A stretch of DNA of 64,000 bases. It comes from Motilibacter rhizosphaerae (GTDB lineage Bacteria; Actinomycetota; Actinomycetes; Motilibacterales; Motilibacteraceae). A model generated the notes under the pieces. The model did no database searches, was not told the DNA's origin, and saw nothing but the letters and a program-made list of their open reading frames with translations. Shown piece by piece: positions 33,503 to 42,713 of this stretch (the stretch's first letter is position 1; every line of letters begins with the position of its first letter). The stretch covers positions 310,001-374,000 of the forward strand of contig NZ_SGXD01000004.1 of assembly GCF_004216915.1 (NCBI RefSeq), given 5' to 3'. Both the position numbers and the translations under genes were made by a program.

Positions 33503-34819
33503 TCAGCCCTTGACCTTGGCGAGGTTCTGGTCGTACGGCCCCTCGATGCCGCTGAGGAACTTGCTGACGCTGCCGCTGCGGATGAGGTTCTGCGTCTGCG
33601 CGACCAGGACGTCGTAGTAGCCCGGCGCTGGCCAGTCGGGGTAGAACGCGAGGCCGTCACTGCTGGCGAGCTGGTTGTAGTCCTCGATCAGCTTCTTGTT
33701 CTTCGGGTCGGTGATCTTCGCCGGGTCGGCCGCCACGGGCACGCCGCCGTTGTTGCCCAGCAGGTCCTGGATCTCCGGACGCATCGTGATGTCGATGAAG
33801 TCGTAGGCCAGCTGCTTGGCCTTCGAGTTCTTCGGCACGACCCAGAGGTTGCCGCTCGAGCCGGGCGCGAGCGTGTTGCCGGGGAAGAGGAACGTGTCCC
33901 ACTGGAACTTCTTGATCTCCTGGGTGAAGCGGCCGTACCACCAGGAGCCGGAGATCATGATCGGGTACTTCGCGTTCTCGAACGAGACGCCCATGTCCTC
34001 GGCCTTGATGCTCGTGGAGTCCTTGCTGATGAAGCCCTTCTTCACCCAGTCGGCGAACGTCTGCGCACCCGAGGTCCACTCGGGACCCTTGAAGTCGACC
34101 TTCTTCGTGTAGGTCTGGTACGCGTTGACCCAGTCGCGGTCCGCCTTGCTCAGCGCGAGCTCGTAGACGATCTGCTGGGCGGGGTACTCCGCACCGCCCA
34201 CCGCCAGCGGGGTGACGCCCTTGGACTTGAACGCGGCCATGACGCTCTCGAAGTCGGCCAGGGTCTTGGGGACCTGCAGACCGTACTTCGCGAACATGTC
34301 CTTGTTGTAGTAGACCTCGACGAACTCGGCGTAGTTCGGGACGCCGAACCACTTGCCGGAGCCCATCACGCCCTTGGCGTCGTACTTCGCGGTCGTCTGC
34401 AGGCCGGTGTTGAGCTTCTTGTCCCAGCCGCGCTTCGTGGCCTCCGCGGTGAGGTCGGTGAGGAGTCCCTGCGACGACAGCAGTCCGGCCGTCGCGTTGC
34501 CCTTGTTGTACTCCATGATGTCGGGTCCGCCGTCGGAGTTCAGGACCATCTGCGCGGTCTGCTGGATCTGCTCGAAGCCCTTCTCCTCGAACTTCACCGT
34601 CACCCCGGGGTGCTCCTGCTGGAAGACCTTGATGGCCTGGTTCCAGGCGACGCCCATGGCGCTCGTCGGACCCTCGTAGTGCCACAGCTTCAGCGTCTTC
34701 GGCTGCGAGCTCGGCGATCCTCCCCCGTTCCCTCCGCCGCTCCCCCCGCACGCGGCGAGCGCGAGCGGGGCGGCGGCGAGGACGGCGAGCAGGCGGCGGC
34801 GCTGCCACGTACGCGGCAT
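33503..34819 (-). CDS. Sugar-binding lipoprotein of the ABC transporter
   Basis: About 438 residues. Basic N-terminus, hydrophobic core and lipobox LALAAC near residue 23, then a Gly/Ser-rich linker and a family 1 solute-binding fold (KTLKLWHYEGPTSAMGVAWN, PDIMEYNKGNATAGLL). The lipid-anchored receptor delivers the oligosaccharide to the two permeases. First gene of the operon. The promoter with tandem palindromic operators lies directly upstream. Confidence 0.93.
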   Translation of the reverse strand: MPRTWQRRRLLAVLAAAPLALAACGGSGGGNGGGSPSSQPKTLKLWHYEGPTSAMGVAWNQAIKVFQQEHPGVTVKFEEKGFEQIQQTAQMVLNSDGGPDIMEYNKGNATAGLLSSQGLLTDLTAEATKRGWDKKLNTGLQTTAKYDAKGVMGSGKWFGVPNYAEFVEVYYNKDMFAKYGLQVPKTLADFESVMAAFKSKGVTPLAVGGAEYPAQQIVYELALSKADRDWVNAYQTYTKKVDFKGPEWTSGAQTFADWVKKGFISKDSTSIKAEDMGVSFENAKYPIMISGSWWYGRFTQEIKKFQWDTFLFPGNTLAPGSSGNLWVVPKNSKAKQLAYDFIDITMRPEIQDLLGNNGGVPVAADPAKITDPKNKKLIEDYNQLASSDGLAFYPDWPAPGYYDVLVAQTQNLIRSGSVSKFLSGIEGPYDQNLAKVKG

Positions 34820-34860
34820 GACTTCTCCTTCGGACGGGGTCCCAGCCCCTCGGGCGAGTG

Positions 34861-34887
34861 TCGAAGCGGTTCGTCGAAGCGCTTCGA
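34861..34887. promoter_or_regulatory. Tandem LacI-type operators
   Basis: A perfect 14-base palindrome TCGAAGCGCTTCGA (34874-34887) abuts a related imperfect one, TCGAAGCGGTTCG (34861-34873). They cover the predicted transcript start and early leader of the sugar operon, where a bound repressor would block initiation. The central CG is usual for LacI-family sites. Confidence 0.8.
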
Positions 34888-34895
34888 TGAGGGAG

Positions 34896-34925
34896 AAGGT
34901 AGCCCTGCTGCCACCGCGGGATCAA
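34896..34925 (-). promoter_or_regulatory. Promoter of the sugar uptake operon
   Basis: On the minus strand TTGATC (34925-34920), an 18-base spacer, then TACCTT (34901-34896). The operators follow immediately downstream. Confidence 0.55.
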
Positions 34926-34962
34926 GTCACGAACAGGTCACGACGCCGCGGCCCCCAGCAAC

Positions 34963-35011
34963 GAACAAGGGCACCCAGTGCGGCTCCGACGCGTACTGGG
35001 TGCCCCTGTTC
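34963..35011. repeat. 49-base hairpin repeat, family B, copy 1
   Basis: Arms GAACAAGGGCACCCAGT and ACTGGGTGCCCCTGTTC flank a 15-base loop; one mismatch in the stem. Almost identical to copy 2, which starts 75 bases later. Confidence 0.85.
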
Positions 35012-35037
35012 AGAGCGAGGGCGCGCCCCGCACGAAT

Positions 35038-35086
35038 GAACAAGGGCACCCAGTGCGGCTCCGACGCGTCCTGGGTGCCCTTGTTC
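35038..35086. repeat. 49-base hairpin repeat, family B, copy 2
   Basis: Perfect 16-base arms (GAACAAGGGCACCCAG and its complement) with a 17-base loop. It differs from copy 1 at two bases. It lies 30 bases beyond the hemH stop and before the sugar-operon promoter, so it may also stop hemH transcription. Confidence 0.87.
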
Positions 35087-35115
35087 ACGAAGGACGGGCG
35101 AGAGGGAGAGCGGGC

Positions 35116-36186
35116 TCAGTCCTGGCCGCAGAGCGCGGGCTTGTAGCCCCGCAGGTTGGCGCAGCAGCCCACCGGGCACCTGTCCGGCCACGGTCCCACG
35201 GCCGAGAGCGCCACGCGCTCCACGTCCTCCCCCGCCTCGGTGGCGGCGCGCTCGCGGACCAGGTCGACCAGCCCGGCCACGAACTCCGGGTCGGTCCCGA
35301 CGGTCGCCGCCCGGGCGTACGGCAGCCCCAGCTCCTGGGCCGTCTCCGCTGCCTCGGTGTCGAGGTCGAACTTGACCTCCATGTGGTCGCTGACGAACCC
35401 GATCGGCACGACGACCACGCCCGGGACGCCCTGCGCGTGCAGCTCGCGCAGGTCGTCGTTGACGTCCGGCTCGAGCCAGGGCTGCGACGGCGGGCCGGAG
35501 CGCGAGCAGTAGACGAGCTCCCACGGCACCCGACGCCCGGTCTCGTCCTCGACGCCGGCGACGACGAGCGAGGCGACCGCGCGGTGCTGGCGCACGTACA
35601 TCTGCTCGCCCGGGCCACCGCTGACGTCGTTCATCGCGGTGGGGATGGAGTGCGTGACGAAGCGCAGCACGGAGCCCGCGGGCACCTCGCCGAGCGCGTC
35701 GATGACCGCCCGGACCGTCGGTCGCACGAACCCCGGCGAGTCGAAGTAGTGGCGCAGCTTGTCGATGCGCGGCGCGCGGTCCCCCAGGGGCTCGACGGCG
35801 GCGGCGAGGTCCTCGCGGTACTGCCGGCACCCGCTGTACGACGAGTACGCGCTGGTGACCACCGCGAGCACGCGCTGCACGCCCGCGTCGGCGAGCTCCG
35901 CGACCGTGTCGCCGAGGTACGGGCCCCAGTTGCGGTTCCCCCAGTGCACCGGCAGGTCGACGCCCTGCCGCGCGAGCTCCTCCTCGAGCGCCGCGATCAG
36001 CGCGCGGTTCTGCTCGTTGATCGGCGAGACGCCCCCGAAGTGCTGGTAGTGCTCGGCAACGCCGAGCAGGCGCTCGCGGGGGATCCCGCGCCCCCGGGTG
36101 ACGTTCTCGAGGAACGGCATGACGTCGTCGGGCCCCTCGGGGCCGCCGAAGGAGACGAGGAGGAGGGCGTCGTACGGTCCGTGCAC
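35116..36186 (-). CDS. hemH: Ferrochelatase (coproporphyrin type) with C-terminal iron-sulfur cysteines
   Basis: About 356 residues. [62 protein letters not shown] and [16 protein letters not shown] are family signatures, the last containing the metal-insertion His and Glu region. The C-terminus keeps a Cys cluster CPVGCC...C, which with C near residue 115-160 forms the 2Fe-2S site of actinobacterial enzymes. In actinobacteria the substrate is coproporphyrin III, so cpfC is the modern name. GTG start. Confidence 0.93.
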   Translation of the reverse strand: MHGPYDALLLVSFGGPEGPDDVMPFLENVTRGRGIPRERLLGVAEHYQHFGGVSPINEQNRALIAALEEELARQGVDLPVHWGNRNWGPYLGDTVAELADAGVQRVLAVVTSAYSSYSGCRQYREDLAAAVEPLGDRAPRIDKLRHYFDSPGFVRPTVRAVIDALGEVPAGSVLRFVTHSIPTAMNDVSGGPGEQMYVRQHRAVASLVVAGVEDETGRRVPWELVYCSRSGPPSQPWLEPDVNDDLRELHAQGVPGVVVVPIGFVSDHMEVKFDLDTEAAETAQELGLPYARAATVGTDPEFVAGLVDLVRERAATEAGEDVERVALSAVGPWPDRCPVGCCANLRGYKPALCGQD

Positions 36187-36287
36187 GCGAGGAGTCTGCC
36201 AAGCCCGGCCGCCCGCCGCCTCCCGACCGCCTCCCGATCGCCTCGGGACCGAGCGGAACTCGCGCGACTCCTGTCGGTGGCGCCACC

Positions 36288-36293
36288 TACGCT
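36288..36293 (+). promoter_or_regulatory. -10 hexamer of the MFS transporter gene
   Basis: TACGCT, seven bases, then GTG; leaderless arrangement. No good -35. Confidence 0.38.
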
Positions 36294-36300
36294 GCGGCGC

Positions 36301-37548
36301 GTGGTCCTCGGCACGCGCTACCGGCAGCTGCTCCGCACGCCGGGCGCGCTCGGCTTCAGCGGCGCGGGCATCCTCGCCCGCGCGCCGATGTCGATGGAGG
36401 GCCTCGCCGTCGTCTTCCTCGTCCACGCCGCCACCGGCTCGTACGCCGCGGCGGGCCTCGCGACGGGTGCCCTCAGCCTCGGCAGCGCGGTCGGCGCCCC
36501 GGTCCTCGCCCGGCTCTCCGACCGGCGCGGGCAGGCGTGGGTGCTGCGCCGCGCGCCGTTCTGGCGCACGGGCTGCTACGCGCTGCTGCTGCTCGCGGTC
36601 CACCTCGGTGCCCCGGACCCGGTCCTCCCGGTCGTCGCGGGGCTCGCCGGGCTGGGGACCGCGCAGCCCGGCGCCCTGGTCCGGGCGCGCTGGGCGCACC
36701 TGCTGGCGGACCAGCCGTCCCTGCTGCACACGGCGTTCTCGCTGGAGTCCGCGCTCGACGAGCTGCTCTTCATCGTCGGGCCGCCACTCGTCACCCTCGT
36801 CGCGACGCAGGGCTCGCCCACCGCCGGCCTGCTCGTGCCCGCCGCGGGGCTGCTGACCGGCGCGCTGCTGCTCGCGGCGCAGGGCGGCACCGCACCGCCG
36901 CCGGCGCCGCGCGAGCGGGGCGTGCACCACCCGCGGGTCCTCACGGGGCCGCTCGCGCTGCTCGCCGGGACCTACGTCCTGCTCGGCGGCGTCTTCGGCA
37001 GCGTCGAGGTCACGACCGTCGCCTTCGCCCGCGAGCAGGGCTCGCCGGGTGCCGCCGGCGGCATCCTCGCGGCGTACGCCGTGAGCAGCATGCTCGCCGG
37101 GCTCGCCTGGGGCGCGCTGCCGCACACCGAGGACGCCTCCCGGCGCTTCGCGCTCGTCGGGCTCGTCTTCGGCGTGCTCACGCTGGGCTACCCGCTCGCC
37201 TCCTCGACGGGCGGGCTGGCGGTGCTGCTCTGCCTGTCCGGGTTCGCGATCTCGCCGCTGCTCGTCACCGGGCTCGCGCTGGTCGACCGGGTGGCCGCGC
37301 CGGGGACCCGGACCGAGGCGATGACGTGGACCACGACCGGGCTCATCGTCGGGGTCTCGCTGTCCGGCGCCCTCGCCGGCGCGGTCATCGACGCCGCGGG
37401 CGCTCACCGGGCGCTGCTCGTGTGCTCCGCCTGCGGGCTGCTCGCCGGGCTCGCCGCCGTGCTCGGGGCGCGGCCGCTCGGGGAGGCGGCACGACACCCC
37501 GCGGCCCGGGCGGGTGCAGCGCCGGGGGCCCCGTCCGTGGCAGGCTGA
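36301..37548 (+). CDS. MFS transporter
   Basis: About 415 residues with twelve predicted membrane helices and the loop 2-3 motif [15 protein letters not shown] of the major facilitator superfamily. It resembles drug or sugar exporters of the SetA/YfcJ type, but the substrate is unknown. The GTG at 36301 is the first start inside the hydrophobic protein and follows a TACGCT hexamer. Divergent from hemH across 114 bases. Confidence 0.85.
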   Translation: MVLGTRYRQLLRTPGALGFSGAGILARAPMSMEGLAVVFLVHAATGSYAAAGLATGALSLGSAVGAPVLARLSDRRGQAWVLRRAPFWRTGCYALLLLAVHLGAPDPVLPVVAGLAGLGTAQPGALVRARWAHLLADQPSLLHTAFSLESALDELLFIVGPPLVTLVATQGSPTAGLLVPAAGLLTGALLLAAQGGTAPPPAPRERGVHHPRVLTGPLALLAGTYVLLGGVFGSVEVTTVAFAREQGSPGAAGGILAAYAVSSMLAGLAWGALPHTEDASRRFALVGLVFGVLTLGYPLASSTGGLAVLLCLSGFAISPLLVTGLALVDRVAAPGTRTEAMTWTTTGLIVGVSLSGALAGAVIDAAGAHRALLVCSACGLLAGLAAVLGARPLGEAARHPAARAGAAPGAPSVAG

Positions 37549-37580
37549 CGCATCATCGCCCACTGCTAGAGGAGGCCGCG

Positions 37581-38558
37581 ATGCTGGACCTGCGGCTCGT
37601 CGGGGTCTCCGACGACGGCTCCGCCCTGCTGCTCGCCGACGCCGAGGGCGGGTCCTACCGCCTGGCCGTGGACGAGGCGGTCGGCGCGGCCGTGCGCGGG
37701 GACCGCTCCCGCCTCGGGCAGCTCCAGATCGACACGGGCGAGCTGCGCCCGCGCGACATCCAGACCCGCGTCCGCGCGGGCGCCTCCCCCGAGATGCTCT
37801 CCACCCAGTCGGGGATGCCGCTCGACCGCGTGCGCCGCTACGCCGGCCCGGTCCTCGCCGAGCGCGAGCACGTGGCCCGCCAGGCGCAGCGCGCGACCGC
37901 CCGGCTCTCCATCCGCTCGGAGGGCCCCGCCCCTGCGCTGTACGACGCGGTCGAGACGCGCCTGCGCGACGCCGGCATCGACGTCGGGCTGGCGCGCTGG
38001 GACGCGTGGCGCCGCGAGGACGGCAGCTGGACCGTCGAGGTCGTCCACCCCGTCGCGCACGCCCTCGCCAAGGCGGTCGGCGCCGGGCCCGCGCGGGCGC
38101 ACTTCGTCCTCGACGCCACGACCCGCACCGCGGTCGCCGACGACGACGCGGCGCGCTGGCTGCTCGGCGAGGAGCCCGAGCTGCGCGCGCCGTTCGTGCC
38201 GCGCCTGGCGCCGGCGCCGGCCGAGCAGCCCGCGCGCGTCGTCGTCGAGGAGCCCGTCGTCGACCTGCGCGGCGAGGCCGGCGACGAGCCGGTGGTCGAC
38301 GACGGCGACGAGGTCCCGGACAGCGCCGAGGACGGCGCGGCTGCCGACGACGAGCAGAGCGCCCAGCAGGGCGACGAGCAGGGCCGCCGCCGCGACCGCC
38401 GGGCCGAGCGGCGCGCCCGCCGGGCCGCGCCGCGGACCGACGTGCTGCACGGCCAGACCGACCGCCAGGCCCTCGCCGACGGCGTGCGCCCCGGCGCCCG
38501 CGCCGCGGTCCCCAGCTGGGACGAGATCCTCTTCGGCTCCGGCCGCCAGCAGCCCTGA
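37581..38558 (+). CDS. sepH: SepH, FtsZ-interacting cell division protein
   Basis: About 325 residues. The N-terminal DUF3071 domain ([19 protein letters not shown] to about residue 175) contains the helix-turn-helix-like [18 protein letters not shown], which in Streptomyces SepH binds FtsZ. A long acidic then basic disordered tail follows, ending with a conserved short motif [10 protein letters not shown]. Strong GAGGAGG ribosome-binding site before the ATG. SepH stimulates FtsZ assembly at division septa in actinobacteria. Confidence 0.92.
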   Translation: MLDLRLVGVSDDGSALLLADAEGGSYRLAVDEAVGAAVRGDRSRLGQLQIDTGELRPRDIQTRVRAGASPEMLSTQSGMPLDRVRRYAGPVLAEREHVARQAQRATARLSIRSEGPAPALYDAVETRLRDAGIDVGLARWDAWRREDGSWTVEVVHPVAHALAKAVGAGPARAHFVLDATTRTAVADDDAARWLLGEEPELRAPFVPRLAPAPAEQPARVVVEEPVVDLRGEAGDEPVVDDGDEVPDSAEDGAAADDEQSAQQGDEQGRRRDRRAERRARRAAPRTDVLHGQTDRQALADGVRPGARAAVPSWDEILFGSGRQQP

Positions 38559-38592
38559 CCCCGCTCCTCCCGCCCGGCGGCTGAACGCCCGG

Positions 38593-38644
38593 GGCGTCCG
38601 GCCCGTACTCCTCCCGCTCCGGTGTATCACCGGGCCGGGACGCC
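38593..38644 (+). terminator. Hairpin downstream of sepH
   Basis: GGCGTCCGGCCCG (38593-38605) pairs with CGGGCCGGGACGCC (38631-38644) with one bulged base and a 25-base loop. No T-run follows. It could end sepH transcription. Confidence 0.4.
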
Positions 38645-38688
38645 GCTCCTCCTCGTGAGCCGCCCGCACCGGGCACGGAGGAGGAGCG

Positions 38689-38832
38689 ATGGACCAGGCA
38701 CGGCAGCAGGAGGGGACCGCCGTCCTGCCCCGCTCCACCACCGCGGGCCCGCCGTCCGCCGACCTCGTGGCCCTCGGCCTCGTCGTCCGCCGGATCCGGC
38801 AGCGCCGCCGCCCGCTCGTGCGCCGGCTCTGA
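38689..38832 (+). CDS. Small basic hypothetical protein (47 residues)
   Basis: An ATG preceded by GGAGGAGGAG at good spacing opens a 47-residue frame ([16 protein letters not shown]..., ending [14 protein letters not shown]). It fills most of the gap between sepH and the sigma factor gene. The C-terminal third is very basic, so it might bind nucleic acid or membrane. No family recognised. Support is the ribosome-binding site and position only. Confidence 0.45.
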   Translation: MDQARQQEGTAVLPRSTTAGPPSADLVALGLVVRRIRQRRRPLVRRL

Positions 38833-38932
38833 GGAGCGCGACGGGGGGCGGGTACGGGGGTCCCGCTCCCCGGTCGCACTACGCTCGTGCCACCCCCGCA
38901 CGGGGGGCACGACGCCAGCAGGAGGTCTCGAC

Positions 38933-39505
38933 GTGGCCAGCGGTGCAGCGGCGCCCGTCGGTGTCCTGGTCCGGGCCGCGGCCGAGGGCGACGCGGCGGC
39001 GTGGGACGCCATCGTGGAGCGCTTCGCCCGGCTCGTCTGGGGCGTGGCGCGCGCGCACCGGCTCAGCGCCAGCGACGCCGCCGACGTCTCGCAGACGGTC
39101 TGGCTGCGCCTGGTCGAGCACCTCGGCCGGCTGCGCGAGCCGGAGGCGCTCGCCGGCTGGATCGCGACGACCGCCCGCAACGAGTCGCTGCGCCTGCTGC
39201 GCCAGGGCGGCCGCGAGCTCGTCGACGAGGAGATCGAGCAGCGGGTCGACGGCACCGGGTCGGTGCCCGGCCCCGAGGGCCGGCTGCTCGAGGCCGAGCG
39301 CCAGCACGCCGTCTGGAGCGCCGTCGAGCGGCTCTCCCCGCGCTGCCGCTCGCTGCTGGAAGTGCTCGCGACCGAGCCGGAGACGAGCTACGCCGACATC
39401 TCGGGCCGCCTGGCCATGCCCATCGGCAGCATCGGCCCCACCCGCAGCCGCTGCCTCCAGCACCTGCGCCGCGAGCTCGGGCCGAGCGGCGTGCTCGAGG
39501 CCTAG
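38933..39505 (+). CDS. ECF-type RNA polymerase sigma factor
   Basis: About 190 residues. Region 2 ([41 protein letters not shown]) and region 4 ([53 protein letters not shown]) are clear. No anti-sigma factor is adjacent in the same operon; the RskA-type gene downstream is convergent and belongs with the next sigma factor. AGGAGG ribosome-binding site, GTG start, possible -10 TACGCT at 38880-38885. Confidence 0.88.
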   Translation: MASGAAAPVGVLVRAAAEGDAAAWDAIVERFARLVWGVARAHRLSASDAADVSQTVWLRLVEHLGRLREPEALAGWIATTARNESLRLLRQGGRELVDEEIEQRVDGTGSVPGPEGRLLEAERQHAVWSAVERLSPRCRSLLEVLATEPETSYADISGRLAMPIGSIGPTRSRCLQHLRRELGPSGVLEA

Positions 39506-39528
39506 GTCTCCTGCCCGGTCAGAGCCGG

Positions 39529-40239
39529 TCAGACCGTCAGGACGACGACCGGCGGCAGCGTCGGGCGCTCGGACCCGCCTGCCGGCTCGACGGTGACCGC
39601 GAGGGCCTTCGCCCCGGTGACCTGCTTGACGAGCGCACCCCCGGACCCCGAGTCCATGAGCCCCGCCGGGCGCGGGCTGCCCGCGCTCGGGACGACCCAC
39701 AACTCGTAGACCCGCCCCGACGGCGGAGCGGCGGCGCCGCGCATCCGCACGACCGCCCTCCCCCCGGCGACGTCGAGCGTCGCGCTCCCCCCACCACGCA
39801 GCGCGACCTCGCGGCTCACCTCCGGGTGGGCGATGATCGCGGCGATCTGCGCCTCGCGCTGCCGGCTCTCGTGCAGCTGCACGCCCAGCACCGCCGAGAG
39901 GGCGGCGGCCGCGAGCACGACGACGGCGGCCGCGAGGGCGAGCGGGCGCCGCCACCAGGCGAGCGCGACCGGGGCGGAGACCGCGGTCACCACCGGCGGC
40001 AGCTGGCGGGTGCGGGCGACCTGGGCGAGCACGGCGGACTTCAGGTGCGCCGGCGGCCGGACGTACGCCGTGGCCGCGACCCGTGCCGCCGCGGCCCGCA
40101 TGCCCGGGACCTCGGCCTGGCAGTCGGGGCAGGCGGCGAGGTGGCGCTCGAAGGCCTCGCGCTCCCCCGGGTCCAGCGCGTCGAGGACGTACGCGCCGAC
40201 CAGCGCGTGCGCGTCCTCCTGCGTCGTCTGCTCGCTCAC
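39529..40239 (-). CDS. rskA: RskA-type anti-sigma factor
   Basis: About 236 residues: an N-terminal zinc anti-sigma domain (ALVGAYVLDALDPGEREAFERHLAACPDC, the HxxxCxxC site), one membrane helix near residues 95-118 and an extracytoplasmic RskA domain (YELWVVPSAGSPRPAGLM). It should hold the sigma factor encoded just upstream at the membrane until proteolysed. The GTG overlaps the sigma factor stop (GTGA). Confidence 0.92.
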   Translation of the reverse strand: MSEQTTQEDAHALVGAYVLDALDPGEREAFERHLAACPDCQAEVPGMRAAAARVAATAYVRPPAHLKSAVLAQVARTRQLPPVVTAVSAPVALAWWRRPLALAAAVVVLAAAALSAVLGVQLHESRQREAQIAAIIAHPEVSREVALRGGGSATLDVAGGRAVVRMRGAAAPPSGRVYELWVVPSAGSPRPAGLMDSGSGGALVKQVTGAKALAVTVEPAGGSERPTLPPVVVLTV

Positions 40240-40838
40240 GACTCCACCCCCAGGCAGTCCCTCAGCTTCACGAGTCCGTCCCGGAGCCGCGCCTTCACCG
40301 TGCCGAGCGGCGAGCCGAGCAGCTCGGCCACCTCCCGGTACGTCAGTCCCTTCCAGTAGGCCAGCTCGATCGCCTCGTGCTGCAGCCCGGTCAGCCCGCC
40401 GAGGCAGCGCCGGACCTGCTCGTGCTCGAGGCGGAGCTCGACGGCCTCGGCCACCTCGTCGTGGGGCACCCCGATGTCGCGCAGCCCGACGCGTTGGTCG
40501 CGCTCGCCCGCGGCCTGCTCGCTGCGCACGCGGTCCACCGAGCGGCGGTGCGCGATCGTCAGCGCCCAGGACACGACGGTGCCCCGCCCGGCCTCGTAGC
40601 GCGCCGCCTGCCGCCAGACCTCGACGAGCACCTCCTGGGCGACCTCCTCGGCCTGCGCCGGATCGCGCACCACGCGGCGCGCGACGCCGAGCACGCGGGG
40701 CGCCAGGGCGTCGTAGAGCAGGGCGAAGGCCGCCTCGTCGCCGCGGGCGACCGCGGTGACGAGGTCCTCCAGGACCGCGGCGCCCTCGGCGCGCCCCTGG
40801 GAGGGGCGGACGAGCCGCAGCGGGACGGGGTCGCTCAC
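40236..40838 (-). CDS. sigK: ECF sigma factor, SigK type
   Basis: About 200 residues. Region 2 (AFALLYDALAPRVLGVARRVVRDPAQAEEVAQEVLVEVWRQAARYE) and region 4 (LTGLQHEAIELAYWKGLTYREVAELLGSPLGTVKARLRDGLVKLRD) match SigK. Coupled by GTGA overlap to the RskA-type anti-sigma gene, the standard SigK-RskA pair. GAGGAGG ribosome-binding site, GTG start. A shorter product than the maximal open frame is chosen for that site. Confidence 0.92.
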   Translation of the reverse strand: MSDPVPLRLVRPSQGRAEGAAVLEDLVTAVARGDEAAFALLYDALAPRVLGVARRVVRDPAQAEEVAQEVLVEVWRQAARYEAGRGTVVSWALTIAHRRSVDRVRSEQAAGERDQRVGLRDIGVPHDEVAEAVELRLEHEQVRRCLGGLTGLQHEAIELAYWKGLTYREVAELLGSPLGTVKARLRDGLVKLRDCLGVES

Positions 40839-40912
40839 GCGTCCTCCTCGTTCGGGCGCCCCGGTCGGGGTCCGCCTGTGCTTCGGAGCCCTTGCCCGTC
40901 CGGACGGGTCAC

Positions 40913-41566
40913 CTACGCCTCCTGCGCGTCGAAGGGCAGCGGCTCCGCGGGCAGCCCGCGCCCGCCGCGGTGGGCGGTGAGCCCGCGCAGGTGGTGGCGC
41001 CGGCAGAGCACCTCGTAGCCCACCCGGCCCGCGTCGGCCCGGGTGTCGCCCACGACCACCTGCTCGCCCTCGAGGACCATCTCGCCGCCGACCGTGCGCG
41101 CGTTGTGGGTGCCCCGCCGGCCGCACCAGCACAGCGCCTCGACCTGGAGCACCTCGACCCGGTCGGCGAGCTCCAGCAGGCGCTGGGAGCCGGGGAACAG
41201 CCGGGTCCGGAAGTCGGTGGTGAGCCCGAACGCGAAGACGTCCAGGCCGAGGTCGTCGACCACCCGGGCGAGCTGCTCGACCTGCTCCGGGGAGTAGAAC
41301 ATCGCCTCGTCGCAGATGAGGAAGTCGACCCGCGCGCCGGCGCTGAGCTCGCGGACGAGCAGCAGCCGGAAGTCGAGCTCGGGGGTCACCTCGGTCGCGG
41401 GGACGGCGAGGCCGAGCCGGCTGGAGATGCGCCCCTCCCCCGCGCGGTCGTGCGCGGTGAACGCCCGGCCGACGCGGCCGCGCGCCTGGTGGTTGTGCGC
41501 CATCTGCAGGGCGAGCGTCGACTTGCCGCAGTCCATGGTGCCGGTGAAGAAGACGAGCTCGGGCAT
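40913..41566 (-). CDS. tdk: Thymidine kinase
   Basis: Type II thymidine kinase of about 217 residues that phosphorylates thymidine for salvage. Walker A GTMDCGKST is at residues 9-17, Walker B is FLICDEAMF, and the lid region has a zinc site with WCGRRG and LCRRHH. GLTTDFRTRLFPGSQRLLELAD is the usual nucleoside-binding segment. ATG start. Confidence 0.93.
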   Translation of the reverse strand: MPELVFFTGTMDCGKSTLALQMAHNHQARGRVGRAFTAHDRAGEGRISSRLGLAVPATEVTPELDFRLLLVRELSAGARVDFLICDEAMFYSPEQVEQLARVVDDLGLDVFAFGLTTDFRTRLFPGSQRLLELADRVEVLQVEALCWCGRRGTHNARTVGGEMVLEGEQVVVGDTRADAGRVGYEVLCRRHHLRGLTAHRGGRGLPAEPLPFDAQEA

Positions 41567-41585
41567 CGTGCGGGGCTCCTCGCCG

Positions 41586-42713
41586 CTAGGCCGTGGTCAC
41601 GAGCAGGGGGACGCGCCGCTCCTCGGCGGAGCGCGAGCCGTGGACGCCGACCAGCGCCGACTCGTACGGCTCGGCGGCGCTCGCGAGCAGGCCCGCGCGC
41701 CCGCGGGCGGCGGCGACGACGTCCCCGACGACGGGCAGCAGCTCGGGGCGGACCGGACCGAACCAGCCCTCCTCGACCGCCTCCTCGCGGCTGCGCACGT
41801 CGGCGCGCTCGCCGAGCACCTCCCGCCAGGTGGCGAGGACGTCGGCGGCGGCGCCCGGCACGGCGTACGCGTAGCGCGCCCGCGCCTCGCCCCCGAGCTC
41901 CGCGACCCCCTCGCGCAGGACGGCCCCGTCGCCGTCGAGGTCGACGGACGCCTCCCGGTCGAGGTCGAGCATCCCGTGGTCGGCGGTGACGAGGAGCAGC
42001 GCGCCCGGCGGCAGGCCCTCGACCAGCTGCCGCACGAGCAGGTCGACGTGGGCGAGCTGGAGGGCCCACGCCTCCGACCCGCACCCGGCGCGGTGCCCGG
42101 TGGCGTCGAGGTCGCCGTCATAGGCGTAGACGAGGGTGCGGTCCCCCGCCTCGAGGGCCGCGAGGGCGGCCGCCGCCCGCTCCCCCGCCGTCGCGGCCGG
42201 GACGAGCTCGGCCCCCCGGAGCGCGGCGCGGGTCAGCCCGCTGCCCGCGAAGGCGCCCGGCACCACGGCGTACGGCGTGACGCCGGCGGCGCGCGCTCGC
42301 TCGAAGGCGGTGGAGTGCGGCTGCCAGGCCAGCGGGTCGGCCTCGTCGCGCCAGCGCAGCAGCGAGAGCAGCGGGCCGCCGCCGGGCGGACGCACCCGCA
42401 GCCCGAGCAGGCCGTGCGCCCCGGGCAGCAGCCCGGTGCCGAGCGAGGCGATGCTCGTGGCGGTGGTCGAGGGGAAGCCCGCCTCGAGCGCACCCCCGCG
42501 CGCCACCAGCGCCGCCAGTGCCGGGTAGCGGGCCGGGTCGGGCTCGACCGCCGCCCGCAGGAGCAGGTCGCCGAGGCCGTCGACGAGCAGGACGCACGCG
42601 CGGCGCGCTGCCGGCAGCGGGAGGACGGGCTCCTCCGCGCCCGGCACGCCGAGCGCGGCGAGCACCCCCGGCAGGACGTCGGCGAGAGCGCCCAGACCAG
42701 GCGGCAGGGTCAC
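41586..42713 (-). CDS. Alkaline phosphatase superfamily phosphodiesterase/nucleotide pyrophosphatase
   Basis: About 375 residues of the type I phosphodiesterase fold. LLVDGLGDLLL supplies the first metal Asp, GFPSTTATSIASLGTGLLPG the catalytic Thr, YAYDGDLDATGH and LLVTADHGMLDL the remaining metal ligands. No signal peptide, so it is cytoplasmic. The GTG overlaps the DUF5998 stop. In actinobacteria this gene and DUF5998 are usually together; the substrate is unknown. Confidence 0.85.
   Translation of the reverse strand: MTLPPGLGALADVLPGVLAALGVPGAEEPVLPLPAARRACVLLVDGLGDLLLRAAVEPDPARYPALAALVARGGALEAGFPSTTATSIASLGTGLLPGAHGLLGLRVRPPGGGPLLSLLRWRDEADPLAWQPHSTAFERARAAGVTPYAVVPGAFAGSGLTRAALRGAELVPAATAGERAAAALAALEAGDRTLVYAYDGDLDATGHRAGCGSEAWALQLAHVDLLVRQLVEGLPPGALLLVTADHGMLDLDREASVDLDGDGAVLREGVAELGGEARARYAYAVPGAAADVLATWREVLGERADVRSREEAVEEGWFGPVRPELLPVVGDVVAAARGRAGLLASAAEPYESALVGVHGSRSAEERRVPLLVTTA

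Noticed and set aside
34610-35146. A long open frame across the family B hairpins with a repeated peptide (KGTQCGSD).
   Set aside because: It is the translation of two copies of a non-coding hairpin and continues into the ABC operon promoter; no ribosome-binding site or homologous protein fold.
36188-39255. Long minus-strand frame extending past hemH upstream.
   Set aside because: It is Arg/Pro/Gly-rich and opposes sepH and the sigma factor gene; hemH starts at 36186 with a family-like N-terminus.
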